A stretch of DNA of 64,000 nucleotides from Paralvinella palmiformis. Its lineage: Eukaryota; Annelida; Polychaeta; Terebellida; Alvinellidae. Positions 36,320-47,158 of this stretch are shown piece after piece; positions within the stretch are counted from its first letter, which is position 1; each line of letters opens with the position of its first letter. Location: contig JAODUP010000150.1 in assembly GCA_025642065.1 (NCBI GenBank), positions 124,001 through 188,000 on the forward strand, given 5' to 3'. The notes below the pieces were generated by a model that saw only the letters and a program-made list of their open reading frames with translations, searched no databases and had not been told where the DNA came from. Both the position numbers and the translations under genes were made by a program.

Positions 36320-39300
36320 ATATATATATATATATATATATTGTAACACAGATACACGCACACACATGCTCTATGAATGATAAGGTGAAAGAGAGATCTT
36401 ATAATATATATCATTATACACTCTCATTCAAGGAGGTTGTACCCCACAGTCTATGACACCCCCCCCCACACACACACACACGCACACAGAGAGAGAGAGA
36501 GAGACATTAATTAAATTACTCCAATAAGTATTTTTAATTATAATACTTCGAGATCTCCTATGACAAATATATTTCATCTCAACAATAGTTGACATGTCAT
36601 GAGTAATGGGTCCATATCAACCAAACAAGAAGATAAATCTGTTTTAAATTAAGTTTCATATTTCAAAAGAAATATTGTTTGAGTGATGTTTCACCAACTA
36701 ATTGGTCTTTATTACACATTAATTGGTAATTATCACGTCTGAAGGATAAAACAGTGTGTGTGTGTGTGTGTGGGGTGTGTGTTCTTGTGCATTCAAATTG
36801 TTTCAACAAACAAACAAACAAACAAAAAAAAAAATAGGCTTTACTATGTTTCAGTATAGAATCTTCCTAAAACGATGTTTCTTATTAGCAAGTTTTGGAA
36901 GCAATATTTTCTGAATTATCATTTGAGTTTAGGTTTCTGAATAAACAACAAAACCTTACACATCAGTCACTCAGACGTGATATACCATTGGCTGATAGTG
37001 ACTGAGTGGTATTTTGGTTTACAAAGTGAACTAGCTATCACTTCATACACACATCTACCACTGGTCACATCTAGGACATATACCCAAGGGAGGGGCGTCA
37101 CGGTACTGAGAGAAATGAGGTCATTAAATGAAGTATCCCTGACACAGGTGACACCTGGTTTAGTCTAGTCTTGTAGTCGGTGGAAATTTGAGAGAATTAA
37201 AATGTAGCAACATACAGAAGCCTTCGTTGTTACCTATATACTTAGCGAAGTTGGAGTAGCAATGCTGGTTTGTTGAAATATGTGTGGATGTTAAACATGT
37301 TTAAGAAAACCTTCAATATATATATTCTTTATGATGAGTTAACATGTGTGGGCTCTTTGGCATAAATCTAACAATTCTCAAACTGGATCAAGTTAATTTA
37401 TATTAATTTGGAAATGGTAATGGACAGTATCGTAACACACACACACGCACACACACACACGCACACACACGCACGATCAATACTGAATACAAACAGTGCC
37501 AAAGTTCATGGTTAAGATTCCCCAAAACGATCAGAACTTGTTGGGGGATGAATTACTCATGGATATGACGGAAAAGACCCCCTGATGACGTAAAACATTC
37601 CAATAGTGACCATCATTAGAATATTTTGGCTCCGTATCTTTCCGAATTACTCCCCCTCATACACACACACACACACCAAAGTTAGTGGGAGAGGTAATAT
37701 GTGTCAGTCATTCCAAGGAATCAAACCAGAAATCAATATTTACAATTTGTTTGTTATCTTTAGTTTGTGTATTGACCTCGTTTTCTGATCAAAGAGCATG
37801 TACCCAAACAAATTAATCAAATCAAATCAATGGAAAACATATATCAATATAGAGTCGGTTTGTTATTTCGTTTTGAAGAATGACAGATGGATTGACATTA
37901 AGAATCTGGGACAAAATCTCACAGGACAAAATACCACAGTACAAAATACCACAGGACACAATTTTCAACAGTGAAAATAGGGACTATAAATCCCACACTC
38001 AAAAATGTAATTGCTAATATAAGAGAACAACATTTTATCACAATATTGTATTGTACTCAAATAGAGCACTGATACACTGATAGAAATGGCATCAATGAAC
38101 TGAGATTACTTGAGCTAATCTAGAAGCAATTATCTCCAAATTAAGAAATCAGTTTGGATACAATTATCTGCTTGAAAACTGCTAAGGGATCAGATCATCT
38201 TGGATAATCTATATTGAAGCTAAATGAAATACGGTGCCTCCCACAATCATGACCCAGACCCAACTAGTGTTTGTGTGACCAAGGCCAACTTGAAATCTTT
38301 GGTTGCACAGACCAGAGATAAACCAGGCCATCTCTTTGCCCAAACTACGCCTGGGCTAGCAAGATACCGTCAAGAAGACGATACGTAGAAATAGAGGATG
38401 CCGACATCCACCTGTACCTGACTCACTCGACTTGGCTATCGATGAGGAATGGGCTCAGAATATACAAGATGAATCTGAACCAATCCTAATCTAGGACAAT
38501 GCCATGGTCCTGACCACTAATTGTATTGCGTATACTGTATATTAATAAATAAAGGGAAATTGTGTGGGACTATGTCCCTCTTTTAGTGTTTACTTTGTGG
38601 GATTATTGTCCTGTGGTATTTTGTCCGAACACCGACATAAACTTGATAAAGATTACAAGATATGTATAAATTACGCATACAGATAAGAAGGAAAAAACAT
38701 CCTTCATTCTTGAAAAAAAAAGATCTCCATTGATTTAAGTTTGTATCCGGAACGCCCATCTAGTGCTCACACACACACACACACACACGAACAACGCTCA
38801 CGTACGAGTTGATGCAACAAATAACTGTAACATTAAAACAACTCTAGGTCTAGGGTCACATGACAAATAATGTCATGTGACATTATACAGATGGCCTATA
38901 TATAACTATTTAAGTATTTTCGTCTAGAATTACGAGAGTACTACATTCTTCTGTAGTAACCTGTGATTTATTACTAACATCTGACATATTTCATAATTGA
39001 TAAAACTGCAAGGAAAGAAAGCAGAAAATCATCTGTCACATATGATATGAAAACTGACAATATGTCTAATTATAAATCTGACAGATTTCTCTGGAAATCA
39101 CTTTACAGTTACAGTCTTACACTAACTTAACTAGGTCTCCAGCCTGACTAAGGGAACAGAGTTTATTTCCTTTTCCATAAAAATCTGTTCTCACCGGCAT
39201 ATCTATCTTATTAGAAGAACATTAAACAGTTATTACTTAAACCGTGCCCTGTGCTCCAGTAGTCTTAACAGTTTAAAAGGAATCATAAATTGCATCCCCT

Positions 39301-39761
39301 AAAAATGTGGAAACTTTTCCCGGAGTTAAGATCTCGGCTCACATATCTCTGGTGGTTCACCATGTTTTATCGCGCTGTTGTCTCGATGCTTTAAAACGCT
39401 AGCCTCTAACAATGAAAAATAATCGAACAGATCAAGACACCCTTCATGGTGTTTCAGGAGCTCCATCTTTACCTTCTATATCAAGAAGGGGGGGGTGACA
39501 CTCAGTATAACGCACCATCCTGGAGATAAGTGTTGATGTCTTAATTCTGATCACAGATCATGAAATGTATTGAATCCAACGCAGTTAAATTACAGACAAT
39601 CAGATCTGCTATAAAAGACCACCTGATTTGATCCCACAGGTGCTCTCTTAACAGACCAGTTGTGCTTAAAAAACACCAGAAACTGGTCGTTCTATTCCCT
39701 AACTAATTTTGTTTAGAAGCAACGGAACCTGCTATAATAGACTACCCCCCCCCTCTCTATC

Positions 39762-39792
<31 letters not shown>

Positions 39793-42221
39793 AACAGACA
39801 CGTGAGACACACACGCACACACGCACACACACACAGCTGTCAATATATTTAGCATGTATGCTGCTATAAAGTTAAAACAATCCACAGACAACCAAGTCAC
39901 ACTGCTTTAGACACACAATCCTCAGTAATCCCTCTCACAATCTTCAATGATCAATTTCTTCCACACAATCTATAATGATCTATTTCTTCTACACAATCCA
40001 CAATCACCTATATCTTCCACATAATATAACATTATCTAACGGTATCTCTTTTTCATAATTCCAAATAATCTTCCACATACCCCATTATGATTTATCTTAT
40101 TCACATAATCCACAATGATCCACATTTTCCACATAATTGATAATGATCCATCTCTTCCAGATCAGCCGTAATGATTAATTTCTTCCACAAAACCCTCAAT
40201 TCATCATTCCCAACATCGGCACATTCAGTGTTGTCATTTTTTTACTTCTCTTAGATGCACACCAGGACACAGTAAATTAGTGAGATTCACACCCAGAACA
40301 TCTTATATTGATATATAGCACATTAATACCTGAGCCCTCTCCATAAATACCCTCTCCATGAAAGAGTTACACAACATAATATGATAAAAACTACAAAGAA
40401 CTAGAAAGGTGTTTTTTCTTCTTCAAATTGAAACTTATCAAAATGGAATTTTACCTTAGACACGCTCATAACAAACTAAGTTATATTGTATGTTATCTTT
40501 CGCTATTTTAGAAGTTACTTTTAGCCATCACCATCCCACTTTTCTGAAATGTAATATGATTTTTTGTGAAATATGAGAACTTATTACATATAATGCTTTT
40601 AGCATGCCCCAATGATTTACATTAATGTCAATAAATATATTTTAGCTTCTGTTCCGAATGGCACACACCCACACACACACACGCGCGCGCGCGCACACAC
40701 ACACACACACACCATTTTCACACCAAAACTATCCACATCTCAAATCTTTGAAAATGACAGTCAAATAAAGCATGTCACAGCTTACACAGTAGCTATAGCA
40801 ACCGGAACCATTCACAACTTACTTGTATAGACTAACACTAAAGGTCACCCACTACAAGACAACTTACAAGGACAAAACGCCATTCGGATGTGATCAGTCT
40901 TTAAAGTTTGTCCTCATTTCACCCCAGCTCTACATGAGGAATGAGGACCAGTACGTCAAAATTAATTATGAAAATGTTTGTTTTGTTGTTATAAAAACAA
41001 TAACAATTCACAAAATATGGCGACCACATAACAGCTACACTAATCCCAAGATTATTTTACAATATAATGATAATGCTGCCATCTATTCCAGTACACATCT
41101 ACATGTAGAGTAATTAATCTATGTCACAATGACCTATAAACACCACACACTAACCCATCCATACTAAAGTGATCCATTATTACCGATCGATTTACTCTAA
41201 ATAAATACACTCTGACCATTTGTTTCCCAACAAAACAAGAAATATATATTAAAGTTTATTTAAACCTAACAGCTGTAAAAGAACTATTTAAATATGTCAT
41301 AAATGTTCCCTCTACAGTTAGAACCTTCCCATGTCAGTCAGACTCACATATTGATCTCCACTGTAACACATTTTCTTTTATAACAAATATTTCCCCATTT
41401 AAATGAACTATAAAAATATTCAATGAAGTGTGTGAATGAATAATGATATTTAATTGTTTATGTTGAAATATTATGATTATACAGAAATATGGTACGCCTG
41501 TGAAGATGATTGTAGTTTAGTTTCAAATTTTAACTAAAACCCGTTGTCACAGAAGTAAAGTAAACATTACACTTTCAGTTTCATTAATCTGTGGATTAAT
41601 GAAATTTTAAGGGAAATATTCACCAGCAAGAACTCCAATTATGGATAGGATGTGATGATTGTCTGCAAAAAGAGATGCCAAATATGTTTGAGCATTTTCA
41701 GACAAGAAAATAATCTGCTTCAAGATGCACATGACATAAAATATAAAATAACTGCCTCAGATTATCAGCATCAAACACTAAAAATCAAGTATCCAAATTC
41801 ATTTATTTAAATTTGTAAAGTGAACATACCATATTCCAAAACTAGCCAAGCTAGATGTGGGGTGCAGTAGGGTATTAAACAAGATGTCCCTATACAAAAA
41901 AACTTATATTTTTCACTTTATAGATATTTAAATACTGAAACACATTCTCAGTTTAACTTTTTCAATTCTGAAAAATAACATTTCAAGTGGATAAAATCTA
42001 AGTGCTGGTCGCCATATCTAAATCATGATGAATAGTCATAACTTATACTGAAGAAAACGGAAATGCTACTTAGATTTATTACTAAACACAAAAGTACCGA
42101 TTGTAAACGCGATTAAAAAATGGCATACAGATATATAATAATAATTATCATAATAACATAAACTAACCTTCTGTTGGGTTTCCCGGCTAAGTCCAGATTT
42201 GGTTGCTCTAAATGTTGACAT
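33377..42221 (-). CDS. TAGLN: transgelin-like protein, gene B (complete, 4 exons, 202 aa)
   Basis: The exons are 42168-42221, 34411-34574, 33980-34193 and 33377-33553, with phases 0, 2 and 0. The total of 609 nt is 202 codons plus stop, close to the roughly 200 residues usual for transgelins. The product is an actin-binding protein with one calponin-homology domain (about residues 24-135: CLDWIQ, LHNGLILAR, AFKQMELIEIFI, FQTVDLFEEQNL). A single calponin-like repeat follows near the C-terminus (ISLQMGTNKGATQSGMTFG, about residues 176-194). The leader KSGLSRETQQKINAKYD matches the SREVQSK-type start of SM22. All splice sites are GT/AG. Such proteins stabilise actin filaments in muscle and cortex; Mp20 and myophilin are the usual invertebrate names. 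It sits on the same strand as paralogue gene A. Intron 1 (7.6 kb) holds a minisatellite and transposon debris, and intron 3 is largely dinucleotide repeat. Confidence 0.93.
33603..33960. repeat. AC/GT microsatellites filling gene B intron 3
   Basis: CA runs at about 33618-33647 are followed by a GT run of about 70 bases at 33655-33727. GT, CT and CA runs then lie at about 33850-33952. They occupy roughly half of the 426-bp intron between exons 3 and 4 and come within about 25 bp of the exon 3 donor. Confidence 0.95.
33980..34193 (-). CDS. TAGLN: gene B exon 3
   Basis: Starts after TAG, completing the split Arg codon, and ends CGG AAG before GTATTG (phase 0). It encodes the second half of the CH domain, including LANVLVSGSVPRSKYT, AFKQMELIEIFI and FQTVDLFEEQNLYQVLVSL. 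Confidence 0.93.
34411..34574 (-). CDS. TAGLN: gene B exon 2
   Basis: Starts after CAG with ATC AAT GCC AAA and ends ...ATC CTG GCC AG before GTATTT (phase 2). It encodes the first half of the CH domain, from INAKYDPDLAHMCLDWIQ to LHNGLILA plus part of an Arg codon. Confidence 0.93.
34675..35690. repeat. 42-bp minisatellite with 329-bp higher-order repeat
   Basis: About two dozen copies of a 42-bp unit containing GACTATAATGATGATAGAGG and GATGACTATAGTATAGAATAAT, with several shortened copies. Variant marks such as ACTATACTATAG (34946 and 35275) and GATAGAAGGATTAC (35093 and 35422) recur exactly 329 bp apart, which shows a block duplication. It lies in gene B intron 1, next to exon 2. The minus-strand frame at 34952-35161 is only a translation of the array. 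Confidence 0.93.
35691..37908. other. gene B intron 1, middle part
   Basis: Contains (AC)n/(TA)n at about 36271-36342, AC and GA runs at about 36466-36505, a GT run at about 36755-36770, CAAA repeats at about 36805-36824, and AC runs at about 37436-37475. The SINE fragment at 37576-37722 is listed separately. No gene is seen. Confidence 0.6.
37576..37722 (+). mobile_element. SINE family 1, diverged fragment
   Basis: Matches the central and right part of the full copy at 4271-4633 (CCCCCTGATGACGTAAAACA, then TTTTGGCTCCGTATCTTTCC). It is interrupted by a short CA microsatellite at about 37660-37675. Confidence 0.65.
37909..38626. mobile_element. MULE-derived non-autonomous element with iterated GGACA ends
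   Basis: The left end has four copies of a 15-bp unit (GGACAAAATACCACA type) from 37909. The right end has inverse copies, ending TGTGGTATTTTGTCC at 38626. The interior at about 38270-38530 keeps pieces of a MULE transposase N-terminal region in shifted frames: LVAQTRDKPGHLFAQTTPG, then TVKKTIRRNRG and PPVPDSLDLAIDEEW. This is the segment between the FLYWCH finger and the DDE core, so the element is probably an internally deleted derivative of an autonomous MULE. No clear target-site duplication was found. Confidence 0.6.
38856..38880. repeat. perfect 10-bp inverted repeat
   Basis: TCACATGACA and TGTCATGTGA flank a 5-base AATAA spacer, forming a perfect short hairpin in gene B intron 1. The function is unknown. 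Confidence 0.6.
39307..39525 (+). mobile_element. SINE family 1, strongly diverged copy
   Basis: Aligns by eye with the body of the copy at 4271-4633 (GGAAACTTTTCCCGGAGTTA, ATCTCGGCTCAC, GGAGCTCCATCTTT, CCATCCTGGAGAT). The tRNA head is absent. Confidence 0.6.
39895..40200. repeat. degenerate minisatellite, about 31-bp unit
   Basis: Loose tandem copies of a unit like CTTCCACACAATCCACAATG followed by ATCTATTT. Copies are poorly conserved, so the array is old. Confidence 0.5.
40201..42167. other. gene B intron 1, proximal part
   Basis: AT-rich; an AC/GC microsatellite lies at about 40668-40712. No exon or mobile element is recognised. Confidence 0.5.
42168..42221 (-). CDS. TAGLN: gene B exon 1
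   Basis: The ATG is at 42221-42219. Eighteen codons encode MSTFRATKSGLSRETQQK, followed by the donor GTTAGT. The intron is phase 0, at the same position as in gene A. Confidence 0.9.
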
Positions 42222-43889
42222 ATTTAACGTTGGGTTGTGATCACTGGATATCTATATCTCTGTGTCTGTATATCTTATCTATGTTCTGTTACCTGATAAA
42301 GTTTAAATAACAGACATATATGTCACTGTGGAGCTACTACAAAACAGCTTAATATATGCGTGCTTATACAGTACCACAATCAGTCAGACAGACAGACAGT
42401 GAGGCAGACAGACAGACAGGCACAGATTCTTCTAGACACCAACAACTAATTTCCTGATGCTAATAAGTCTGCTTAGAGAACTGAAGCACAGAAATCTCCG
42501 CCGAGACATTAAATGACCGCGGAATATTTCCTAGAAATGGATACCGTCTGAGGGGGGGGGGTTACGTTTAATGGGGGTGCTTGTGTGTGTGTGTGTGTGT
42601 GTGTGTGAGGATTTTGCTAAGGACATTCTTTACATACCAGAATTCTATGACGTTGTACATATATAACATGTGATGTTGATCCTGTATAGTTTGATGGAAT
42701 TCTAACATTTAGACAAAATAATATTAATAATAACAATTGCAATCAGAAGTGATCTGACAAACCACTTAGATCTCTATCATCTAATGGAATTGGATCTATA
42801 CTTGTTAGGCTAATGGAGAAATTATACCAACCCATTAAGAATGGTTATCTATGGGGGACACAGACACACACACACACACACGCCAACTGAAACTATAGTC
42901 ACAGTGAGATGACTTTAGCCTTAACTATTGTTAAATAATAACTGTATATAACAGGGCATCCTCACATCGCAGAGTGTGTTTGAGAGTATATGTACTCAAT
43001 GACTTTTAATAGGAGACATTTAATCCAAACAAGGCCACACAGAAATAAAGATTGTATTGTAATCTAAGTGTGCTAAACCATTTACTGACTACCCGTATAT
43101 ATGCTATGGATCATATATGAAGACAATCAAACGCAATATTAAAAAGTAATGAAATTTAATGACACGACTCCTTTTTTCCCGGAATCCACATTAACAATCT
43201 AAACCTATGATGAGTAAGGACGTACAGTTGTGTCAATATTTTAACAATGTATAATGGTCAAAAAATTTTGTACATGTAATATATTGTGTTTTAATAATAT
43301 TTCATATTGCTATGCCATATGTATCTTCTTCCGAAGAAACCAAATAAAAAAACTTAATAAAAATAAAGGCTGTTAAAAAAATGCAAAGTGACCAAAATGA
43401 TTTTTCAAAAAAGGTGTAGATCTAGATAGATATACTTTATGCCATAATTTAGCGTTAGTTACAGTAATTATCACCTACGATAATAATCTAAACCTTTTAG
43501 GGAGAGGGTTCCTGTTGGTCGTTTTTTTAAACTCCTCCCTCTGAGATTCCTTAGCAGAGGTATATTTATTAGTGAGTCAAATGAAGACAATTAACAAATC
43601 TGTGTCTGTTTGTCAACATAGCCATAGGATAATAATTAGTTATTGGTACAAATTGTTGTTGATGATGATGATGATGATAATAATAATTATTGTGTTTATG
43701 ATAATAATTAGTATCAAGGCCGTCTATAACTGGGTGCACATACACAGGCTAGGCAGCATCCGTGGGCCGAAGTTGCTGCGTAGCTTGTGTACACACCTAC
43801 AAACAAACACACACACACACACACACATATCAGCTGCCAAATACTACAGATGCCTGTATTGGGTCAATTTTAATATTCATTTAAAACTT
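42222..43889. other. 5' flank of gene B and intergenic DNA
   Basis: The first few hundred bases upstream of the start codon should hold the 5' UTR and promoter; no convincing CArG or TATA box is evident. Repeats are a G9 run near 42551, (GT)n at about 42581-42607, AC at about 42864-42881, ATG repeats at about 43658-43680 and AC at about 43806-43828. Confidence 0.5.
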
Positions 43890-44115
43890 AGTGGACTGGT
43901 CCATATACTGACCTACAGCTGAGAGGACTGATTCAAATACTGACTTACAACTGAGTGGACTGATCAAAGTACTGATCTACATCTGAGCAAACTGATCAAG
44001 AAACTGATACGCAACTGTGTGGATTAGGTCAGATATTGATCTACAGCTGAGTGGACTGGATCAGATATTGACCTACACCTGAGTAGGCTGATTAAAATAC
44101 TGTTCTAGGCTGAGT
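43890..44115. repeat. degenerate 32-bp minisatellite
   Basis: About seven copies of a unit near 32 bp, such as CTGAGTGGACTGATCAAAGT followed by ACTGATCTACA. Divergence between copies is considerable. Confidence 0.7.
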
Positions 44116-44202
44116 GGATTGAAATATGTGGAGACTGAGTTCGAGATAGTGCTGAAATCTGTTATGATTCGGACTCAGTAGCCAATATTAAATGTCTACT
44201 AT

Positions 44203-44270
44203 GGTAGGCTAAATGGCCCAAATGACCTATAAAGGTAATTTGGTGAAGAGAACGATGAAACATTCTTTAA
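44203..44270 (-). mobile_element. SINE family 3 fragment
   Basis: GGTAGGCTAAATGGCCCAAA and the following GACCT...AAAGGTAATTTGGTGAAG match the body of the tRNA-headed copy at 48535-48716. The tRNA head is absent here. Confidence 0.55.
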
Positions 44271-44279
44271 ACGAATCCG

Positions 44280-45057
44280 GGACATTTAGCCAACGGACCA
44301 TTAGCCAACGGACAGTTAGTCAAAGGACACTTAGCCAACGGACATTTTGCCAACGGACACTTAGTCAGTTAGTGGGAGTCAACTAGACGGAATACGGACA
44401 GTTGCTCACCAGGACAGTTACTCACCAGGACACTTGCTCACCAAGCAAATGAAAAAGTGGACACTTGCTCACCAGTGAATTTTTAATGAGAGAAAATTAA
44501 AAAAATTAAATGATTTTTAATTCAGAAATATATTTCTTAGTATCTTATTACCTATATAATTATTGGGATGAATATTACCAAGTATTAGGAAATTAAAGTT
44601 CAGAGATTATTATATTTATTTTTATTGCATTTTGTTTCTCATTAAAAATTCCCTGGTTAGCAAGTGTCGACTTTTTCATTTGCTTGATGAGCAAGTGTCC
44701 TGGTGAACAACTGTCCTACACCTAACTAGACTGGGTATTGGATTATCCCAAACCCTGACATATGTATATTGCATATAATTATTTATATTTATGTATAATA
44801 ATACATAAAACAGTATACATTAATATAAATATACAAATTGTACAAAAAGCAGCAATAATTATTGTTGTTAACATTTTATCTAAAGATAGGCCTATATTTG
44901 CAACATCCATAAACAACACATAATATTGACAGAGCATACACAAACTCAAAAATATAACAATATACATGCATAGGTAAGATTTAAAAAAATGAATGTTGGC
45001 CCCCCTGCAAATATTGGCTAAATGTCCGTTGGCTAAGTGTCCGTTGGCTAAATGTCT
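44280..45057. mobile_element. fold-back element A with iterated 15-bp GGACATTTAGCCAAC ends
   Basis: The left end is six head-to-tail copies of GGACATTTAGCCAAC (44280-44369). The right end is three inverse copies (45013-45057). Between them lie element B (44396-44716) and AT-rich DNA with no coding capacity. A solo terminal array of the same family, with the same inner boundary (AGCCAATATTTGCAGG), lies at 45753-45838. Confidence 0.65.
44396..44716. mobile_element. fold-back element B with iterated 16-bp GGACAGTTGCTCACCA ends, nested in A
   Basis: The left arm carries copies of GGACA(G/C)TT(G/A)CTCACCA at 44396, 44412 and 44428. A CAAATGAAAAAGTGGACAC block and another CTTGCTCACC copy follow. 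The right arm (about 44640-44716) is the inverse, ending GGTGAACAACTGTCC. Arms of roughly 80 bp can fold on each other. It is 321 bp long with no coding sequence. The triplet TAC adjoins both ends, a possible short target duplication. Confidence 0.65.
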
Positions 45058-45140
45058 TGCTACCCATTTAAACATCGCTAGATCGCAATACAACGTCCAC
45101 TTCAGTACTAGCGATATAAGTCTAACCGCTCTACCAGTTA
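45055..45140 (-). mobile_element. tRNA-like SINE fragment
   Basis: Read on the minus strand, TTAACTGGTAGAGCGGTTAG resembles a tRNA A box, and a degenerate B-box-like TATTGCGATCT lies downstream. It is not foldable into a full tRNA. Confidence 0.35.
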
Positions 45141-45152
45141 AACTGTAGACGT

Positions 45153-45229
45153 GTACGACCGGGTAACAGTGGAACCTATTCTAATGATCACCTCTATACA
45201 AGTACGACCGGGTAACAGTGGAACCTATT
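45153..45229. repeat. 49-bp tandem duplication
   Basis: A 28-bp sequence beginning GTACGACCGGGTAACAGTGG is identical at 45153-45180 and 45202-45229. The GGAACCTATT(C)TAATGATCACCT text after the first copy resembles a motif at 52094-52117. Confidence 0.8.
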
Positions 45230-45370
45230 GTCTTATTAAGTCACCTGTAATAGGCTGTATCTATATAACTTCAACAAGTAGATCTATTAGATCTATTAGT
45301 AGTAACGTTTATTTACTTGTCTTTGATCTGTTATATAGCAGGATGGAGTATCAGTGATATTTTCCTATAT

Positions 45371-45401
<31 letters not shown>

Positions 45402-45752
45402 TTTATCAAACAAACTATATTGACATTCAATGAAAACATCCCCCCCCCCCATACCACCATCATCGTACTACCACATTGTCATATTCTACTGGTTCTTTCT
45501 CCTCTATATTATAGTATATATTATATACTCTGTCTCTCTCCGAATATTACATCAACCCCCACCCCACAGTCCCCCCCCCCACCCTTCCCATCACATTTCA
45601 AATCATAACACCTCAATGATGATATGATATATTGTCAAATCATTTAACACGCTCCATTAAGCTTATACTAGTCTATTAGTATTACTAGTTATAGAGAATC
45701 TATGATCGACAGACGTCAAATTAGACTACATCTGGTGGTGAAGATGGTATCC

Positions 45753-45838
45753 GGACATTTAGCCAACGGACACTTAGCCAACGGACATTTAGCCAACGGA
45801 TACTTAGCCAACGGATATTTAGCCAATATTTGCAGGGT
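45753..45838. repeat. solo terminal array of element A family
   Basis: Five 15-bp units (GGACATTTAGCCAAC with small changes) start at 45753, 45768, 45783, 45798 and 45813. They are followed by the same ATATTTGCAGGG junction seen at the right end of element A. No partner arm is evident. Confidence 0.75.
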
Positions 45839-45839
45839 G

Positions 45840-46529
45840 TACAAATTCGGTGGGAGTTAACCAACCTGTTTTTGTTCTGTGTCCGATATCCGCGGCTTCT
45901 CAATCCTCTAACATGGAAATGAAAACAAAGAAAAGTGAAATTATTTATATTATACTCCAACTTCAGACGCTATCTCTACAGATATTATCAGAGATCCCGT
46001 CCTCAAACAGCTTCTAGCCAAGACGCTGAAGACGTTGATAAACGTTAGTAATGTTTTTATCTGTTTTTAATCGAGTTTTATCACGGTAACCCGCAGTCTG
46101 CCAGCATTCCTTTGTTAATGTGTATCCAGAAGGCTAAACACATGCGCACGACATAGGCAGATTGGATCCAGACCCCAGACAGCTGGCAGCTAAAGGTCAT
46201 TTGGCGACAATCTACTGTTATAGACTGCCCTCTGGGCATGTTTACCGGCAAATAGTCACGTTATGACTAAACATTTTATTGCTTGCGTTATTCGTCATAA
46301 CGTTTAATATTTTATCCATATACTATTTTTATCACTATACTCCAAGCTAGAAACTAGTCTGTAGTGTGTGTTGTGTCATTACAATGTCCTAAAATCTTAT
46401 AATAGCATTCATTATCTTACATCCATAACCAGATTATCCACGAATTAGCTGCATAGAGGGGATACTTTATTAATCAACTAATGATACACGGACAATAGGG
46501 GCCAGTGATAATTATTGAATGTTAAGTCG

Positions 46530-46567
<38 letters not shown>

Positions 46568-47074
46568 CTGGTAAATAAAATCGTCGGGTTATATAAAATA
46601 AATATTACACTTAACATGGTGTTATAGATGTCATGACTTACTCATGGAATATTTGATATTTTTAGATATAATAAAATGTTCTCAGTATTCATCGTATTTC
46701 CTCCATTTTTAAATTGCATTACTTGAAACAATTGTATATAAAAAAAATGATGTATCAAACCTTTTTTATTTTATTTGTACACTAATGTAATTGCATATAT
46801 TACCACTAAAATGCATAGAAACATTAAAATACAAAGATAGCACGAGAAACTGAAAACAATTATTTTCATTGTGTTCCTGAGATGTATGAAAATGTATTTT
46901 ATGTGTTACAATCAAATTTGCTGAGATCCATCAATATGAATACCTCAATTGTTTAATCTTGTTTCGAGAAACACAAATAACAATGAATGGACCTTGAAGA
47001 TGCCCAGAAGAAGAATGACTATCTGATAACTTTTAAGTAAGAACCAAAGAACAGTTTTAAAACGATCGGAAAAA
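45840..47074. other. upstream region of GET1
   Basis: A TA microsatellite lies at about 46533-46565. No gene is seen. The GET1 promoter and 5' UTR should fall in the last several hundred bases. An in-frame TAA at 47027 closes the reading frame before the chosen ATG. Confidence 0.5.
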
Positions 47075-47158
47075 ATGATACCTTTAATAGTTGTAATATT
47101 TCTTCTTGTTCTCATCTTTACGTTGTTACCCGAGGTATTACCAGGCATTTCAAAAAAG
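47075..47158 (+). CDS. GET1: GET1 exon 1 (TM1)
   Basis: The exon has 28 codons, ATG to AAG, followed by the donor GTATTG (phase 0). It encodes MIPLIVVIFLLVLIFTLLPE and VLPGISKK. It was too short to stand out alone and is placed by the family pattern: a hydrophobic helix, then the coiled coil in the next exon. Confidence 0.82.
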
